NCBI RefSeq assembly: GCF_007845675.1
Contig: NZ_VOBR01000017.1
Location: 62,001 to 126,000 of the forward strand
From: Lentzea tibetensis
Lineage (GTDB): Bacteria; Actinomycetota; Actinomycetes; Mycobacteriales; Pseudonocardiaceae
DNA length: 64,000 nt
Reading direction: 5' to 3'
The notes below the pieces were generated by a model that was not told the origin of the DNA, ran no database searches, and saw only the letters and a program-made list of their open reading frames with translations. Of this stretch, positions 16,188 through 23,375 are shown in pieces; within the stretch, counting starts at the first letter, position 1, and the number at the start of each line of letters is the position of its first letter. The position numbers were made by a program, and so were the translations under genes.

Positions 16188-16883
16188 TTGAGCCGCATGA
16201 CCAAGCGCCTAGCCGTGCTGACCACCGCGCTGACCCTCGTGATCGGCGCGGGTGGCGCCACCGCCGCAGCGGCCCCGCAGCCCGCACCGGAGATCTTCGC
16301 GACCAACAACACCTCGGTCATCACCGACCCGGACGACCCGAGGCTGAAGAACAGGCTGATCCGGTTCGACGCCGAGGTGCGCGGCATCGTCGCCACCCAC
16401 GGCGGCCACACCACCGGCAGCACGCTGCTCGACGGCGTCTTCTGGTCGAGCAGCCTCCAGCAGACCACCTACGAGCGCTCCCGCAAGTTCGACGTCCGCG
16501 GGCTGGGCACGGCAGGCCTGCGGCACACCGCGGACACCGTCCGCAAGCGCTTCAACCAGGAATCCGTTCTCACGTTCGAGTTCCTGCCGCGCACCTCGCC
16601 CAGGGCCGACGCCGTGCAGGCGGAGATCCCCGGCGTCACCGCGCAGCAACTGCGCACCGGGCTGGCGAACGACCCGGAAGCGCGCGAAAAGCTCGGCGGC
16701 GGGTCGGTGACGCTGCACGACAAGCTCATCCTGGTGGCCGACGAGAACGACCTGGCGCTCGTGCGCCGATTCGTCGAGAAGATCGGCGGCGACTGGGAGG
16801 AGGCAGAAGTGCGGACCGGCGCGTGGGAGTTCGTCTCCGCCGAGAGTTCCCAGAAGAGTCCACAGTGGAGCGAAGCCGCATAA
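16188..16883 (+). CDS. Secreted hypothetical protein
   Basis: A signal peptide (LAVLTTALTLVIGAGGATAAAA) is followed by about 200 mostly hydrophilic residues with no domain that I recognise. The central part (RRFVEKIGGDWEEAEVR and FLPRTSPRADAVQAEIPGV) looks folded. TTG 16188 is spaced about ten bases from GAGGAG; ATG 16197 is three codons later and equally plausible by frame. It starts 50 bp after the subtilase, so it may be co-expressed. Confidence 0.7.
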   Translation: MSRMTKRLAVLTTALTLVIGAGGATAAAAPQPAPEIFATNNTSVITDPDDPRLKNRLIRFDAEVRGIVATHGGHTTGSTLLDGVFWSSSLQQTTYERSRKFDVRGLGTAGLRHTADTVRKRFNQESVLTFEFLPRTSPRADAVQAEIPGVTAQQLRTGLANDPEAREKLGGGSVTLHDKLILVADENDLALVRRFVEKIGGDWEEAEVRTGAWEFVSAESSQKSPQWSEAA

Positions 16884-16923
16884 TCCATTCGCGGCCCTGA
16901 CCTGCGCGACCTAGCCTGGACGC

Positions 16924-18102
16924 ATGGCAGCAACGACCGTCCGCGGACAGAACGTGGACATCCGCATGTGGACTCGACCGGACGAGGTCGAGCCGTTCGC
17001 CATGCAGCAGCTCCAGAACATCTCCGCGCTGCCGTGGGCCGTGAAGCACATCGCCGTGATGCCGGACGTGCATTACGGCAAGGGCGCGACGGTGGGGTCG
17101 GTGATCGCGTTGCGCGACGCCGTCTCCCCCGCCGCGGTGGGTGTGGACATCGGCTGCGGCATGGCCGCCGTGCGCACGTCGCTCACCGCGAGCGACCTGC
17201 CCGCGACGCTGCGGGGCCTCCGCAGCCGCATGGAGTCCGTCGTGCCCGTCGGGTTCGGCCAGCACCGGCAGCCCGCGTTCACCGACCGTGACGCGAGCGA
17301 CTGGCCCGCGTTCTGGAAGGCGTTCGACGACCTCACGCCCGCCGTCAAGGCGCGGGCGGAGAAGGCGCTGCACCAGATGGGCACGCTCGGTGGCGGCAAC
17401 CACTTCCTCGAGGTCTGCCTGGACGAGTCGCAGCAGGTGTGGATCATGCTGCACTCGGGTTCGCGCGGGATCGGCAACGAGCTCGCGCAGCACCACATCG
17501 CGACCGCTCGGGGCCTCGCGCACAACGCCGAGCTCCCGGACCCGGACCTCGCGGTGTTCCTCGCGGGCACCTCGGAGATGGCCGAGTACCGGCACGACCT
17601 GTACTGGGCGCAGGACTACGCGCGCCGCAACCGCGGCGTGATGCTGCGCCTGGTGTGCGACGTGCTGCGCGCCGAGTTCCCGCACGTGCTGTTCGACGAC
17701 ACCATTTCCTGTCACCACAACTACGTTTCCGAGGAGCACCACTTCGGCGAGGACGTCCTGGTGACCCGCAAGGGCGCGATCCGCGCCGGTCTCGGTGAGC
17801 TCGGGATCATCCCGGGCTCGATGGGCACCGGCAGCTACATCGTGCGCGGGCTGGGCAACCCGGAGTCGTTCGAGTCGGCGAGCCACGGCGCGGGACGCAG
17901 GATGTCCCGCAACAAGGCGCGCAAGACGTTCACGACCGCGGATCTGCGTTCCCAGACAGCCGGTGTGGAGTGCCGCAAGGACTCGGGTGTGGTCGACGAG
18001 ATCCCTGGGGCCTACAAGGACATCGACACCGTCATCGCGGACCAGTCCGACCTCGTCGAGGTGGTCGCGAAGCTGAAGCAGGTAATCTGCGTCAAGGGAT
18101 GA
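16924..18102 (+). CDS. rtcB: RtcB-type RNA ligase
   Basis: A 392-residue protein that covers the RtcB family. MPDVHYGKGATVGSV is the N-terminal family block, DIGCGM carries the metal-binding Cys78, GGGNHF follows, and HGAGRRMSR holds the histidine that becomes guanylylated. RtcB joins RNA ends bearing 2',3'-cyclic phosphate or 3'-phosphate to 5'-OH using GTP and Mn2+, in RNA repair or tRNA splicing. No archease or RtcA gene is next to it. Start ATG 16924. Confidence 0.93.
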   Translation: MAATTVRGQNVDIRMWTRPDEVEPFAMQQLQNISALPWAVKHIAVMPDVHYGKGATVGSVIALRDAVSPAAVGVDIGCGMAAVRTSLTASDLPATLRGLRSRMESVVPVGFGQHRQPAFTDRDASDWPAFWKAFDDLTPAVKARAEKALHQMGTLGGGNHFLEVCLDESQQVWIMLHSGSRGIGNELAQHHIATARGLAHNAELPDPDLAVFLAGTSEMAEYRHDLYWAQDYARRNRGVMLRLVCDVLRAEFPHVLFDDTISCHHNYVSEEHHFGEDVLVTRKGAIRAGLGELGIIPGSMGTGSYIVRGLGNPESFESASHGAGRRMSRNKARKTFTTADLRSQTAGVECRKDSGVVDEIPGAYKDIDTVIADQSDLVEVVAKLKQVICVKG

Positions 18103-18168
18103 CGTTTGTGCGTCGTCAACTACGGGAAGCCCACCGACATCAGTCTCCTTGCCAACAGGAGGTTTTCG

Positions 18169-18726
18169 ATGTCAACCGGCAGCGTCATCATCCTGTTGGT
18201 CGCGGTGCTGGTCGTACTCGTCTTGGTCGCTATCGCAGCCAAGGTGTTCATGCAGCGCAAGCGGCTGCGTGACCGGTTCGGTCCGGAGTACGACCGCACC
18301 GTGGCCGACAGCGACAACCGGACCGCCGCGGAGAAGGAACTCGCCGCGCGCGAGAAGAAGCACACCGAGTTCGAGCTGAAGCCCCTGACCCCCACCGCCG
18401 CCGACAGCTACGCGCGGCACTGGGCCGCGCTGCAGGAGCAGTTCGTCGACTCGCCGGCCAAGGCCGTCACGGACGCGGACCGACTGGTCACCGATCTGAT
18501 GGCCGAGCGCGGCTACCCCACCGAGGGCTACGAGGCCCAGCTGAGCGTGCTGTCCGTGGAGCACGCGAAGACGCTGGAGCACTACCGTGCGGCGCACGAC
18601 ATCTCCGAACGCGAGGAGATCGGTGAAGCCGGCACGGAGGACCTGAGGACCGCGATGGTCCACTACCGCACACTGTTCGAGGACCTGCTCCACACCGGCG
18701 TCCGCAGGGAGAAGACCGATGTCTGA
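18169..18726 (+). CDS. Membrane-anchored hypothetical protein (paralogue 1)
   Basis: A 185-residue protein with one strong N-terminal membrane helix (SVIILLVAVLVVLVLVAIAA), a charged linker, and a helical C-terminal domain containing WAALQEQFVDSPAKAVTDAD and DLRTAMVHYRTLFEDLL. AGGAGG lies six bases before ATG 18169. The C-terminal domain is clearly similar to that of the next gene, so the pair arose by duplication. Function unknown. Confidence 0.8.
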   Translation: MSTGSVIILLVAVLVVLVLVAIAAKVFMQRKRLRDRFGPEYDRTVADSDNRTAAEKELAAREKKHTEFELKPLTPTAADSYARHWAALQEQFVDSPAKAVTDADRLVTDLMAERGYPTEGYEAQLSVLSVEHAKTLEHYRAAHDISEREEIGEAGTEDLRTAMVHYRTLFEDLLHTGVRREKTDV

Positions 18727-19267
18727 GCGTCACGCCGTCACGACCGAGGACCTGGCGAACCAGGAGTTCACCCCGGAACACCGGCGGTCGGACGAACCCA
18801 TGACCGACGAGTTCCCGGAACAGCACCAGCCTGATCACGACCGGGCGCCGGACGACCTGCGGCCCGAGGCCGACGACTTCCGGCCAGAGGCCGACGAGCC
18901 GATGGCCGAGGAGCAAGTGGCCGACGAGCCGGTAGCCGACGAGCCGGTCGCGGAGACGCCGCCCGCAGTGGTGGACACGCCGAAAACCACTGAGCCGCAA
19001 CGGACTCCGCTGTTCGAGAACGACGACATCGACCGGTTCCGCACCGACTGGCGTTCGCTGCAGTCCGATTTCGTCGACGACCCGCGCGCGGCCGTCCAGC
19101 AGGCCGACGAGCTCGTCGCCGAGGTGATGCAGGCGATGGCGACCACGTTCGCGGAGCACAAGCGGACGCTCGAGCAGCAGTGGTCGCAGGGTGAGGCGCA
19201 GACCGAGGACCTGAGGATCGCTCTGCAGCAGTACCGCGTGTTCTTCCAGCAGTTGCTGGCCGTCTAG
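18719..19267 (+). CDS. Acidic soluble hypothetical protein (paralogue 2)
   Basis: A 182-residue protein overlapping the previous gene by eight bases. The first half is very acidic and low-complexity (repeated ADEP/VADEPVAD units). The second half (WRSLQSDFVDDPRAAVQQAD and DLRIALQQYRVFFQQLL) parallels the C-terminal domain of the upstream membrane protein but lacks the membrane helix. The two may form a membrane-tethered heteromer. Function unknown. Confidence 0.8.
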   Translation: MSERHAVTTEDLANQEFTPEHRRSDEPMTDEFPEQHQPDHDRAPDDLRPEADDFRPEADEPMAEEQVADEPVADEPVAETPPAVVDTPKTTEPQRTPLFENDDIDRFRTDWRSLQSDFVDDPRAAVQQADELVAEVMQAMATTFAEHKRTLEQQWSQGEAQTEDLRIALQQYRVFFQQLLAV

Positions 19268-19268
19268 T

Positions 19269-19320
19269 CACAACGAGTGCCCTGGCGCCATGGCCGTAAC
19301 AGGTCATGGCGCCAGTTGTG
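19269..19320. terminator. Hairpin terminator before the 14-bp array
   Basis: CTGGCGCCATG (19282-19292) pairs perfectly with CATGGCGCCAG (19305-19315) around a 12-base loop, and CACAAC (19269-19274) can pair with GTTGTG (19315-19320) across a bulge. It lies just after the stop at 19267, and its last bases merge into the first unit of the repeat array. Confidence 0.7.
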
Positions 19321-19456
19321 TCCGATCAACTGTGTCCGATCAACTGTGTCCGATCAACTGTGTCCGATCAACTGTGTCCGATCAACTGTGTCCGATCAAC
19401 TGTGTCCGATCAACTGTGTCCGATCAACTGTGTCCGATCAACTGTGTCCGATCAAC
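19317..19456. repeat. Ten perfect tandem copies of a 14-bp unit
   Basis: The unit TGTGTCCGATCAAC is repeated exactly ten times with no substitutions, which implies recent expansion or continuing homogenisation. Fourteen is not a multiple of three, so it is not a protein repeat. It lies between two convergent genes, and the last copy supplies the stop codon of the minus-strand gene. The unit junction CAACTGTG resembles part of the dispersed CAACTGT motif seen elsewhere in the window. Confidence 0.97.
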
Positions 19457-19793
19457 TGGGGAGCTCGCGGATCTCCATCTCCAGCACGTCGATCTCGTCG
19501 CTGATGGCCTCGTCGAGCATGTCGTCGAGCAGCTTGCGGCAGTCGGCCGCACCGCACTTGGTCCGTCCGGAGCCGAACCGGGGAACCTGCTCCCACCAGA
19601 CCGCCGGGTTGTTCCAGAACGAACCCGAGCCCTGGTCGACCCCCTCCAGGCAGCGCAGGCGCTTGTCGTGGTCGGGCATCGCCCGCACGAACTCGATGAA
19701 GAACGCCAGCGCGTCGGGGTTGCTCACCGGAACGGCGCCATAGCCGCGCAGGCAGTCCTCGAGTTCAGCGAGGAACTCGGCCTTGAAGGTCAC
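19452..19793 (-). CDS. Hypothetical protein with cysteines, 113 residues
   Basis: GTG 19793 opens a small acidic protein (VTFKAEFLAELEDCL) with a middle segment rich in tryptophan and asparagine (FWNNPAVWWEQVPRF) and a pair CGAADC near the C-terminus. No family recognised. Its last codons and TGA lie inside the final 14-bp array unit, so array expansion would alter what follows its stop. Confidence 0.6.
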   Translation of the reverse strand: MTFKAEFLAELEDCLRGYGAVPVSNPDALAFFIEFVRAMPDHDKRLRCLEGVDQGSGSFWNNPAVWWEQVPRFGSGRTKCGAADCRKLLDDMLDEAISDEIDVLEMEIRELPS

Positions 19794-19923
19794 GGCACAC
19801 CCCGCTCCCTCCGCACCGTTGCGGTCTCCGGGTAGTCCCACAACAGTACCTCCGCAACTTGAGTCACAAACGAGTGCGAACGGGCGGTTCCTCCGCGCGT
19901 CCATCAGGATTCTGGTGACCCGC

Positions 19924-19950
19924 TGTCGATTTCGATGTGGCCGCTGCGTC
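19924..19950 (+). promoter_or_regulatory. ECF42-type promoter
   Basis: TGTCGA (19924-19929) and CGTC (19947-19950) are 17 bases apart, 37 bp before the YCII gene. ECF42 sigma factors are known to recognise a TGTCGA/-10 CGTC-like promoter in front of DGPF-protein genes, and the sigma factor here is encoded directly downstream. Positive autoregulation is the natural reading. Confidence 0.65.
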
Positions 19951-19986
19951 ATGGATGTAGCCGGATCGGAGCCTGAGGAGGATGCC

Positions 19987-20337
19987 ATGCAATACGCACT
20001 GCTCATCTACCAAGTCGACAAGCACTGGGCGGAGGCCGACGAGGCCGAGCGGGCACGCATGTACGCGGAGCACGGCAAGTTCGTCGAGCTGCTCAACGCG
20101 CACGACGCGATGCGGGGTGGCGCGGAGCTCGCGCTGTCCGCCAACGCGACGACCGTGCGCAGGAACAACGGTGAGGCGCTGCTGACGGACGGCCCGTACG
20201 CGGAGACGACCGAGCAGATCGGCGGCTACTACATCGTCGAGGCCAAGGATCTGGACCAGGCGCTCGAGTTCGCGAAGGCCTGCCCCGCGGACATCGTCGA
20301 GGTGCGGCCTTTCGCACCTGCTTCGGAGCCCGGCTAG
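19987..20337 (+). CDS. YCII-family DGPF-type protein
   Basis: A 116-residue ferredoxin-like fold protein (MQYALLIY at the start; DGPYAETTEQIGGYYIVEA carries the DGP[FY] signature). Members are routinely encoded beside ECF42 sigma factors and are thought to work in the same response, though their chemistry is unclear. GAGGAGG precedes ATG 19987. The sigma gene begins four bases after its stop. Confidence 0.88.
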   Translation: MQYALLIYQVDKHWAEADEAERARMYAEHGKFVELLNAHDAMRGGAELALSANATTVRRNNGEALLTDGPYAETTEQIGGYYIVEAKDLDQALEFAKACPADIVEVRPFAPASEPG

Positions 20338-20341
20338 CCAC

Positions 20342-21553
20342 ATGATCCAAAATCGGGTCGAGCAGGCGTACCGCGAACACTGGGCACGCCTGCTCGCCCT
20401 GCTCACCGGCCAGTTCCGGGACATGGACCTGGCCGAGGACGCGCTGCAGGACGCGTTCGCCGACGCGGTGCGCACGTGGCGGAACGACGGTGTGCCAAGC
20501 AATCCGGCCGCCTGGCTGCTGACCACCGCGCGGCGGCGCGCCCTCGACCGCATGCGCAGGGAAGCGAGCAACGCTCGCAGAATGCCGCTGCTCGTGGTGG
20601 ACGGAGGTGAGCCCGAGATGGCTGACATGTCAGCGATACCCGACGAACGGCTGCGGCTCATCTTCACCTGCTGCCACCCGGCGCTCGCGCAGGAGTCGCG
20701 GGTGGCGTTGACGTTGCGGTGCGTCGGCGGCCTGACGACACCGGAGATCGCGCGGCTGTTCCTGGTGTCGGAGACAACGTTGGCAGCCCGCATCGGCCGG
20801 GCCAAGAAGAAGATCGCGATGGCGGGCATCCCCTACCGGGTACCGGAATCGGGCGACCTGGCCACGCGGCTCGACGGCGTGCTCGCGGTCGTCTACCTCA
20901 TCTTCACCCAGGGCTACGCGAACCGGGCCGAGCTGGCACCCGAGGCGGTGCGGCTGGGTCGCGTGCTGGCCGAGCTGCTGCCGCGCGAGCCGGAGGTGCT
21001 GGGGCTGCTGGCGTTGATGATGTTGCAGCACGCGCGCAGGCTGGCCAGGTTCGACGACGGCGGCGCGCTGGTGCTGCTGGCGGACCAGGACCGCGAGCTG
21101 TGGCGGTGGAACGAGATCGCGGACGGGCTCGCGGTGCTCAACCGCGCGCTGGCGGCCAATTCCCTTGGCACGTACGCGATCCAGGCGTCGATCGCGGCGC
21201 ACCACGCGACCGCGCGACAGGCCGCGGACACCGATTGGGAGCGCATCGCCGTGCTCTACGCGGAGCTGGAACGCCTGACCGGGTCGCCCGTCGTGCGGCT
21301 CAACCGCGCCGCCGCGGTCGCCGAGTGGCAGGGGCCGGGCGCGGCGCTGAACCTGTTGGCGGGCTTGGACGAACTGCTCCCCCGCCACCACCGCCTGCCC
21401 GCGACGCGCGCGGAGCTGCTGTCCCGGCTCGGCCGCGACACCGAGGCCGTCGAGCAGTACGACCGGGCGCTGGAGCTGGTCGGCGACAACTCCGAGCGGG
21501 CGTTCCTCTGTGGACGGCGCGACGTCAGCGCTCGGCGTGCAGCCGGGCGATGA
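20342..21553 (+). CDS. ECF42-group RNA polymerase sigma factor
   Basis: A 403-residue sigma factor. Sigma-2 (residues ~5-75, DMDLAEDALQDAFADAV) and sigma-4 (around TTPEIARLFLVSETTLAARIGRAKKKI) are followed by a long C-terminal extension with TPR-like helices (GYANRAELAPEAVRLGRVLAELLP). This extension marks ECF42 proteins, which use it instead of an anti-sigma factor. It is co-transcribed with the DGPF gene from a matching promoter. Its 3' end overlaps the convergent GntR gene by 29 bp. Confidence 0.9.
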   Translation: MIQNRVEQAYREHWARLLALLTGQFRDMDLAEDALQDAFADAVRTWRNDGVPSNPAAWLLTTARRRALDRMRREASNARRMPLLVVDGGEPEMADMSAIPDERLRLIFTCCHPALAQESRVALTLRCVGGLTTPEIARLFLVSETTLAARIGRAKKKIAMAGIPYRVPESGDLATRLDGVLAVVYLIFTQGYANRAELAPEAVRLGRVLAELLPREPEVLGLLALMMLQHARRLARFDDGGALVLLADQDRELWRWNEIADGLAVLNRALAANSLGTYAIQASIAAHHATARQAADTDWERIAVLYAELERLTGSPVVRLNRAAAVAEWQGPGAALNLLAGLDELLPRHHRLPATRAELLSRLGRDTEAVEQYDRALELVGDNSERAFLCGRRDVSARRAAGR

Positions 21554-22292
21554 AGCTGAACCGGTCGCCCCGGTAGAGCGAGCGGGCGCGTTCGATCGGG
21601 TGCCCGTCCGTGTCGAAGGAAACGCGGTGCAGCAACAGCATCGGCAGCGCCGGGTTCGTGCCGATGAGCAACGCCTCGCGCGGCGTGGCGAGCACGGTCT
21701 CGATGCGCTCCTCGGCGTCCAGGAACTCGACGCCGAGCTTCTCGGTGAGGCACGCGTAGAGCGACGTCGTCGGGTCCAGCACGTCGAGCAGGCGCGGGAA
21801 GCGGATGGCCGAAAGATACGTCGACTCCAGGCCGATGCGCTCGTCGTCGGCGATGAGCACGCGTTCGAGGTGGAAGACCGGGTCTCCCGCTTCGAGCAGC
21901 AGGTCGCGCGCCAGCTGCTCGTCGGCGGTCACGCGTTCGCACGTGATCACGTTGCGGCTGGGCTCGACGCCCTGGCGCCGCATGCCCTCGGTGTAGCTGA
22001 CGAGCGACAGCGGCTGCACGAGCTTCGGCGGCGCGACGAACGTGCCGCTGCCCTGGCGGCGGATGAGCTTGCCCTCCAGCACCAGCTCGCTCACTGCCTG
22101 CCGCAGCGTCACCCTGGAGACGGAGAACCGTTCCGCCAGCTCGCGCTCCGACGGCAGGACCGTGCCCTCACCGAGTGTCTCGACGAGGTCGAAGAGCTCC
22201 GTCTTCACCGCGTAGTAGCGGGGGACCCTGCCGTGGTCGGGTACACCGGCACGGACCGGGCGGTCGGCGCGGTGCGATGTAACGCGGTTCAC
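21525..22292 (-). CDS. GntR-family regulator, HutC/FadR-like with UTRA domain
   Basis: About 255 residues from GTG 22292. The winged helix (VLPSERELAERFSVSRVTLRQAV) is followed by a UTRA ligand-binding domain with the usual elements FHLERVLIADDERIGLESTYL and MLLLHRVSFDTDGHPIERARSLYRGDRF. It probably senses a sugar or amino-sugar phosphate. A GTGA-7-TCAC dyad lies just upstream of its start. The amino-acid-binding lipoprotein gene ends 65 bp upstream on the same strand. Confidence 0.88.
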   Translation of the reverse strand: MNRVTSHRADRPVRAGVPDHGRVPRYYAVKTELFDLVETLGEGTVLPSERELAERFSVSRVTLRQAVSELVLEGKLIRRQGSGTFVAPPKLVQPLSLVSYTEGMRRQGVEPSRNVITCERVTADEQLARDLLLEAGDPVFHLERVLIADDERIGLESTYLSAIRFPRLLDVLDPTTSLYACLTEKLGVEFLDAEERIETVLATPREALLIGTNPALPMLLLHRVSFDTDGHPIERARSLYRGDRFSFIARLHAER

Positions 22293-22328
22293 GTTTTGTG
22301 AGCATACGTCACGGAACGTGCGGCGGTT

Positions 22329-22346
22329 CAGTGCTCTTCGGCACTG
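22329..22346 (-). terminator. Small hairpin after the binding-protein gene
   Basis: CAGTGC and GCACTG are perfect six-base arms around a six-base loop, 11 bp beyond the stop of the lipoprotein gene at 22357. The stem is short and no U-run follows, so it may only pause transcription. Confidence 0.35.
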
Positions 22347-22356
22347 TTCAAAGGAT

Positions 22357-23190
22357 TCAGTCCTTGAGCTGGGGCGGCTCGGGGATCTTGTAGCCGGAGG
22401 ATCCGATGTTGTCCTCGAGCGACTTGCGCCAGGCACCGGAGTCGATCATCTTGCGGACCGCCGCGACGATCTTGGCCTTGCTGCTGGGGTCGTTGCGGTG
22501 GATGCCGATGCCGTACTCCTCCTTGCTGAACGGGTCACCGACGACCCGGAGCAGCTCGGGGTTCTGCGCGGCGTAACCGGCCAGCAGGACGTCGTCCGTG
22601 GTGACCGCGTCGACGTTGTCCGCGAGCAGCGCCGTGACGCAGTCGCTGAACTTCGCGTACTCGACCATCCGCACATCCTTCGCGAACTGGTCGCGGACGT
22701 AGGCGGCGGACGTCGAACCGGCCGTGGAGCAGAGGCGCAGCGTGCTGTTGAGCGACTTGGGGCCCTCGATGCGGCTCTCGTTCATCCGCACGAGGAGGTC
22801 CTGGCCGGCGACGAAGTACGGGCCGACGAAGTCGACGAGCTCCTTGCGCTTCTCGGTGATCGAGTAGGTCGAGACGACCATGTCGACCTCACCGGTCGTC
22901 AGTAGCGTCTCGCGCGAACCGGTCTGCGCTTCTTTCCAGACGATGTTGGTCTCGGACACGCCCAGCTCGTTGGCGACGTACTTGGCGACGTCGATGTCGA
23001 AGCCCTTGTACGAGTTGTCGAGACGACGCACCGACATGCCCGGCTGGTCGAAGGAGACGGCGATGGTGAGCTTGTTGGTAGCGCTCGCCTTGCCGACGAT
23101 GGTCGTCTGGTCGCTGCTGCCGCACGAGGCGAGAACGAGCAGAGCCGCGCATGTGCCGGCCACCAGGCGAAGAACCGCTGCGGGCGTCAT
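22357..23190 (-). CDS. Amino-acid ABC transporter substrate-binding lipoprotein (glutamate type)
   Basis: A 277-residue protein with lipobox LVLASC near residue 23. It has the bacterial extracellular family-3 pattern: SYKGFDIDVAKYVANELG, TLLTTGEVDMVVSTYSIT and KEEYGIGIHRND. It should deliver a polar amino acid such as glutamate or glutamine to a permease, but no permease or ATPase is adjacent, so it is either orphan or shared. GAGGGAGA precedes ATG 23190. The 185 bp upstream holds no gene and is presumably its promoter region. Confidence 0.88.
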   Translation of the reverse strand: MTPAAVLRLVAGTCAALLVLASCGSSDQTTIVGKASATNKLTIAVSFDQPGMSVRRLDNSYKGFDIDVAKYVANELGVSETNIVWKEAQTGSRETLLTTGEVDMVVSTYSITEKRKELVDFVGPYFVAGQDLLVRMNESRIEGPKSLNSTLRLCSTAGSTSAAYVRDQFAKDVRMVEYAKFSDCVTALLADNVDAVTTDDVLLAGYAAQNPELLRVVGDPFSKEEYGIGIHRNDPSSKAKIVAAVRKMIDSGAWRKSLEDNIGSSGYKIPEPPQLKD

Positions 23191-23375
23191 TCTCTCCCTC
23201 TTCGACTTGCTTGTGTGGGCGTGCGCCGACGCGAGTACGCGGACGTCCTCGTCCAGCGGTCCAGCGGTCGGCGATGCCGGAAACCTAGGCGGCCGATGGA
23301 CGCATGTCCATACCCGGTCTCGAATAGAGACAACGGAATCGAGGCAACCTGAGTTCAGTTCAGATTTACCACAAC

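Noticed and set aside
13030-16287. 1085-codon minus-strand frame opposite the subtilase
   Set aside because: Arginine/alanine-rich shadow of the S8 protease gene, with no domain and no start signal.
19317-19456. CRISPR array
   Set aside because: Units are 14 bp, directly adjacent and without spacers, and there are no cas genes.
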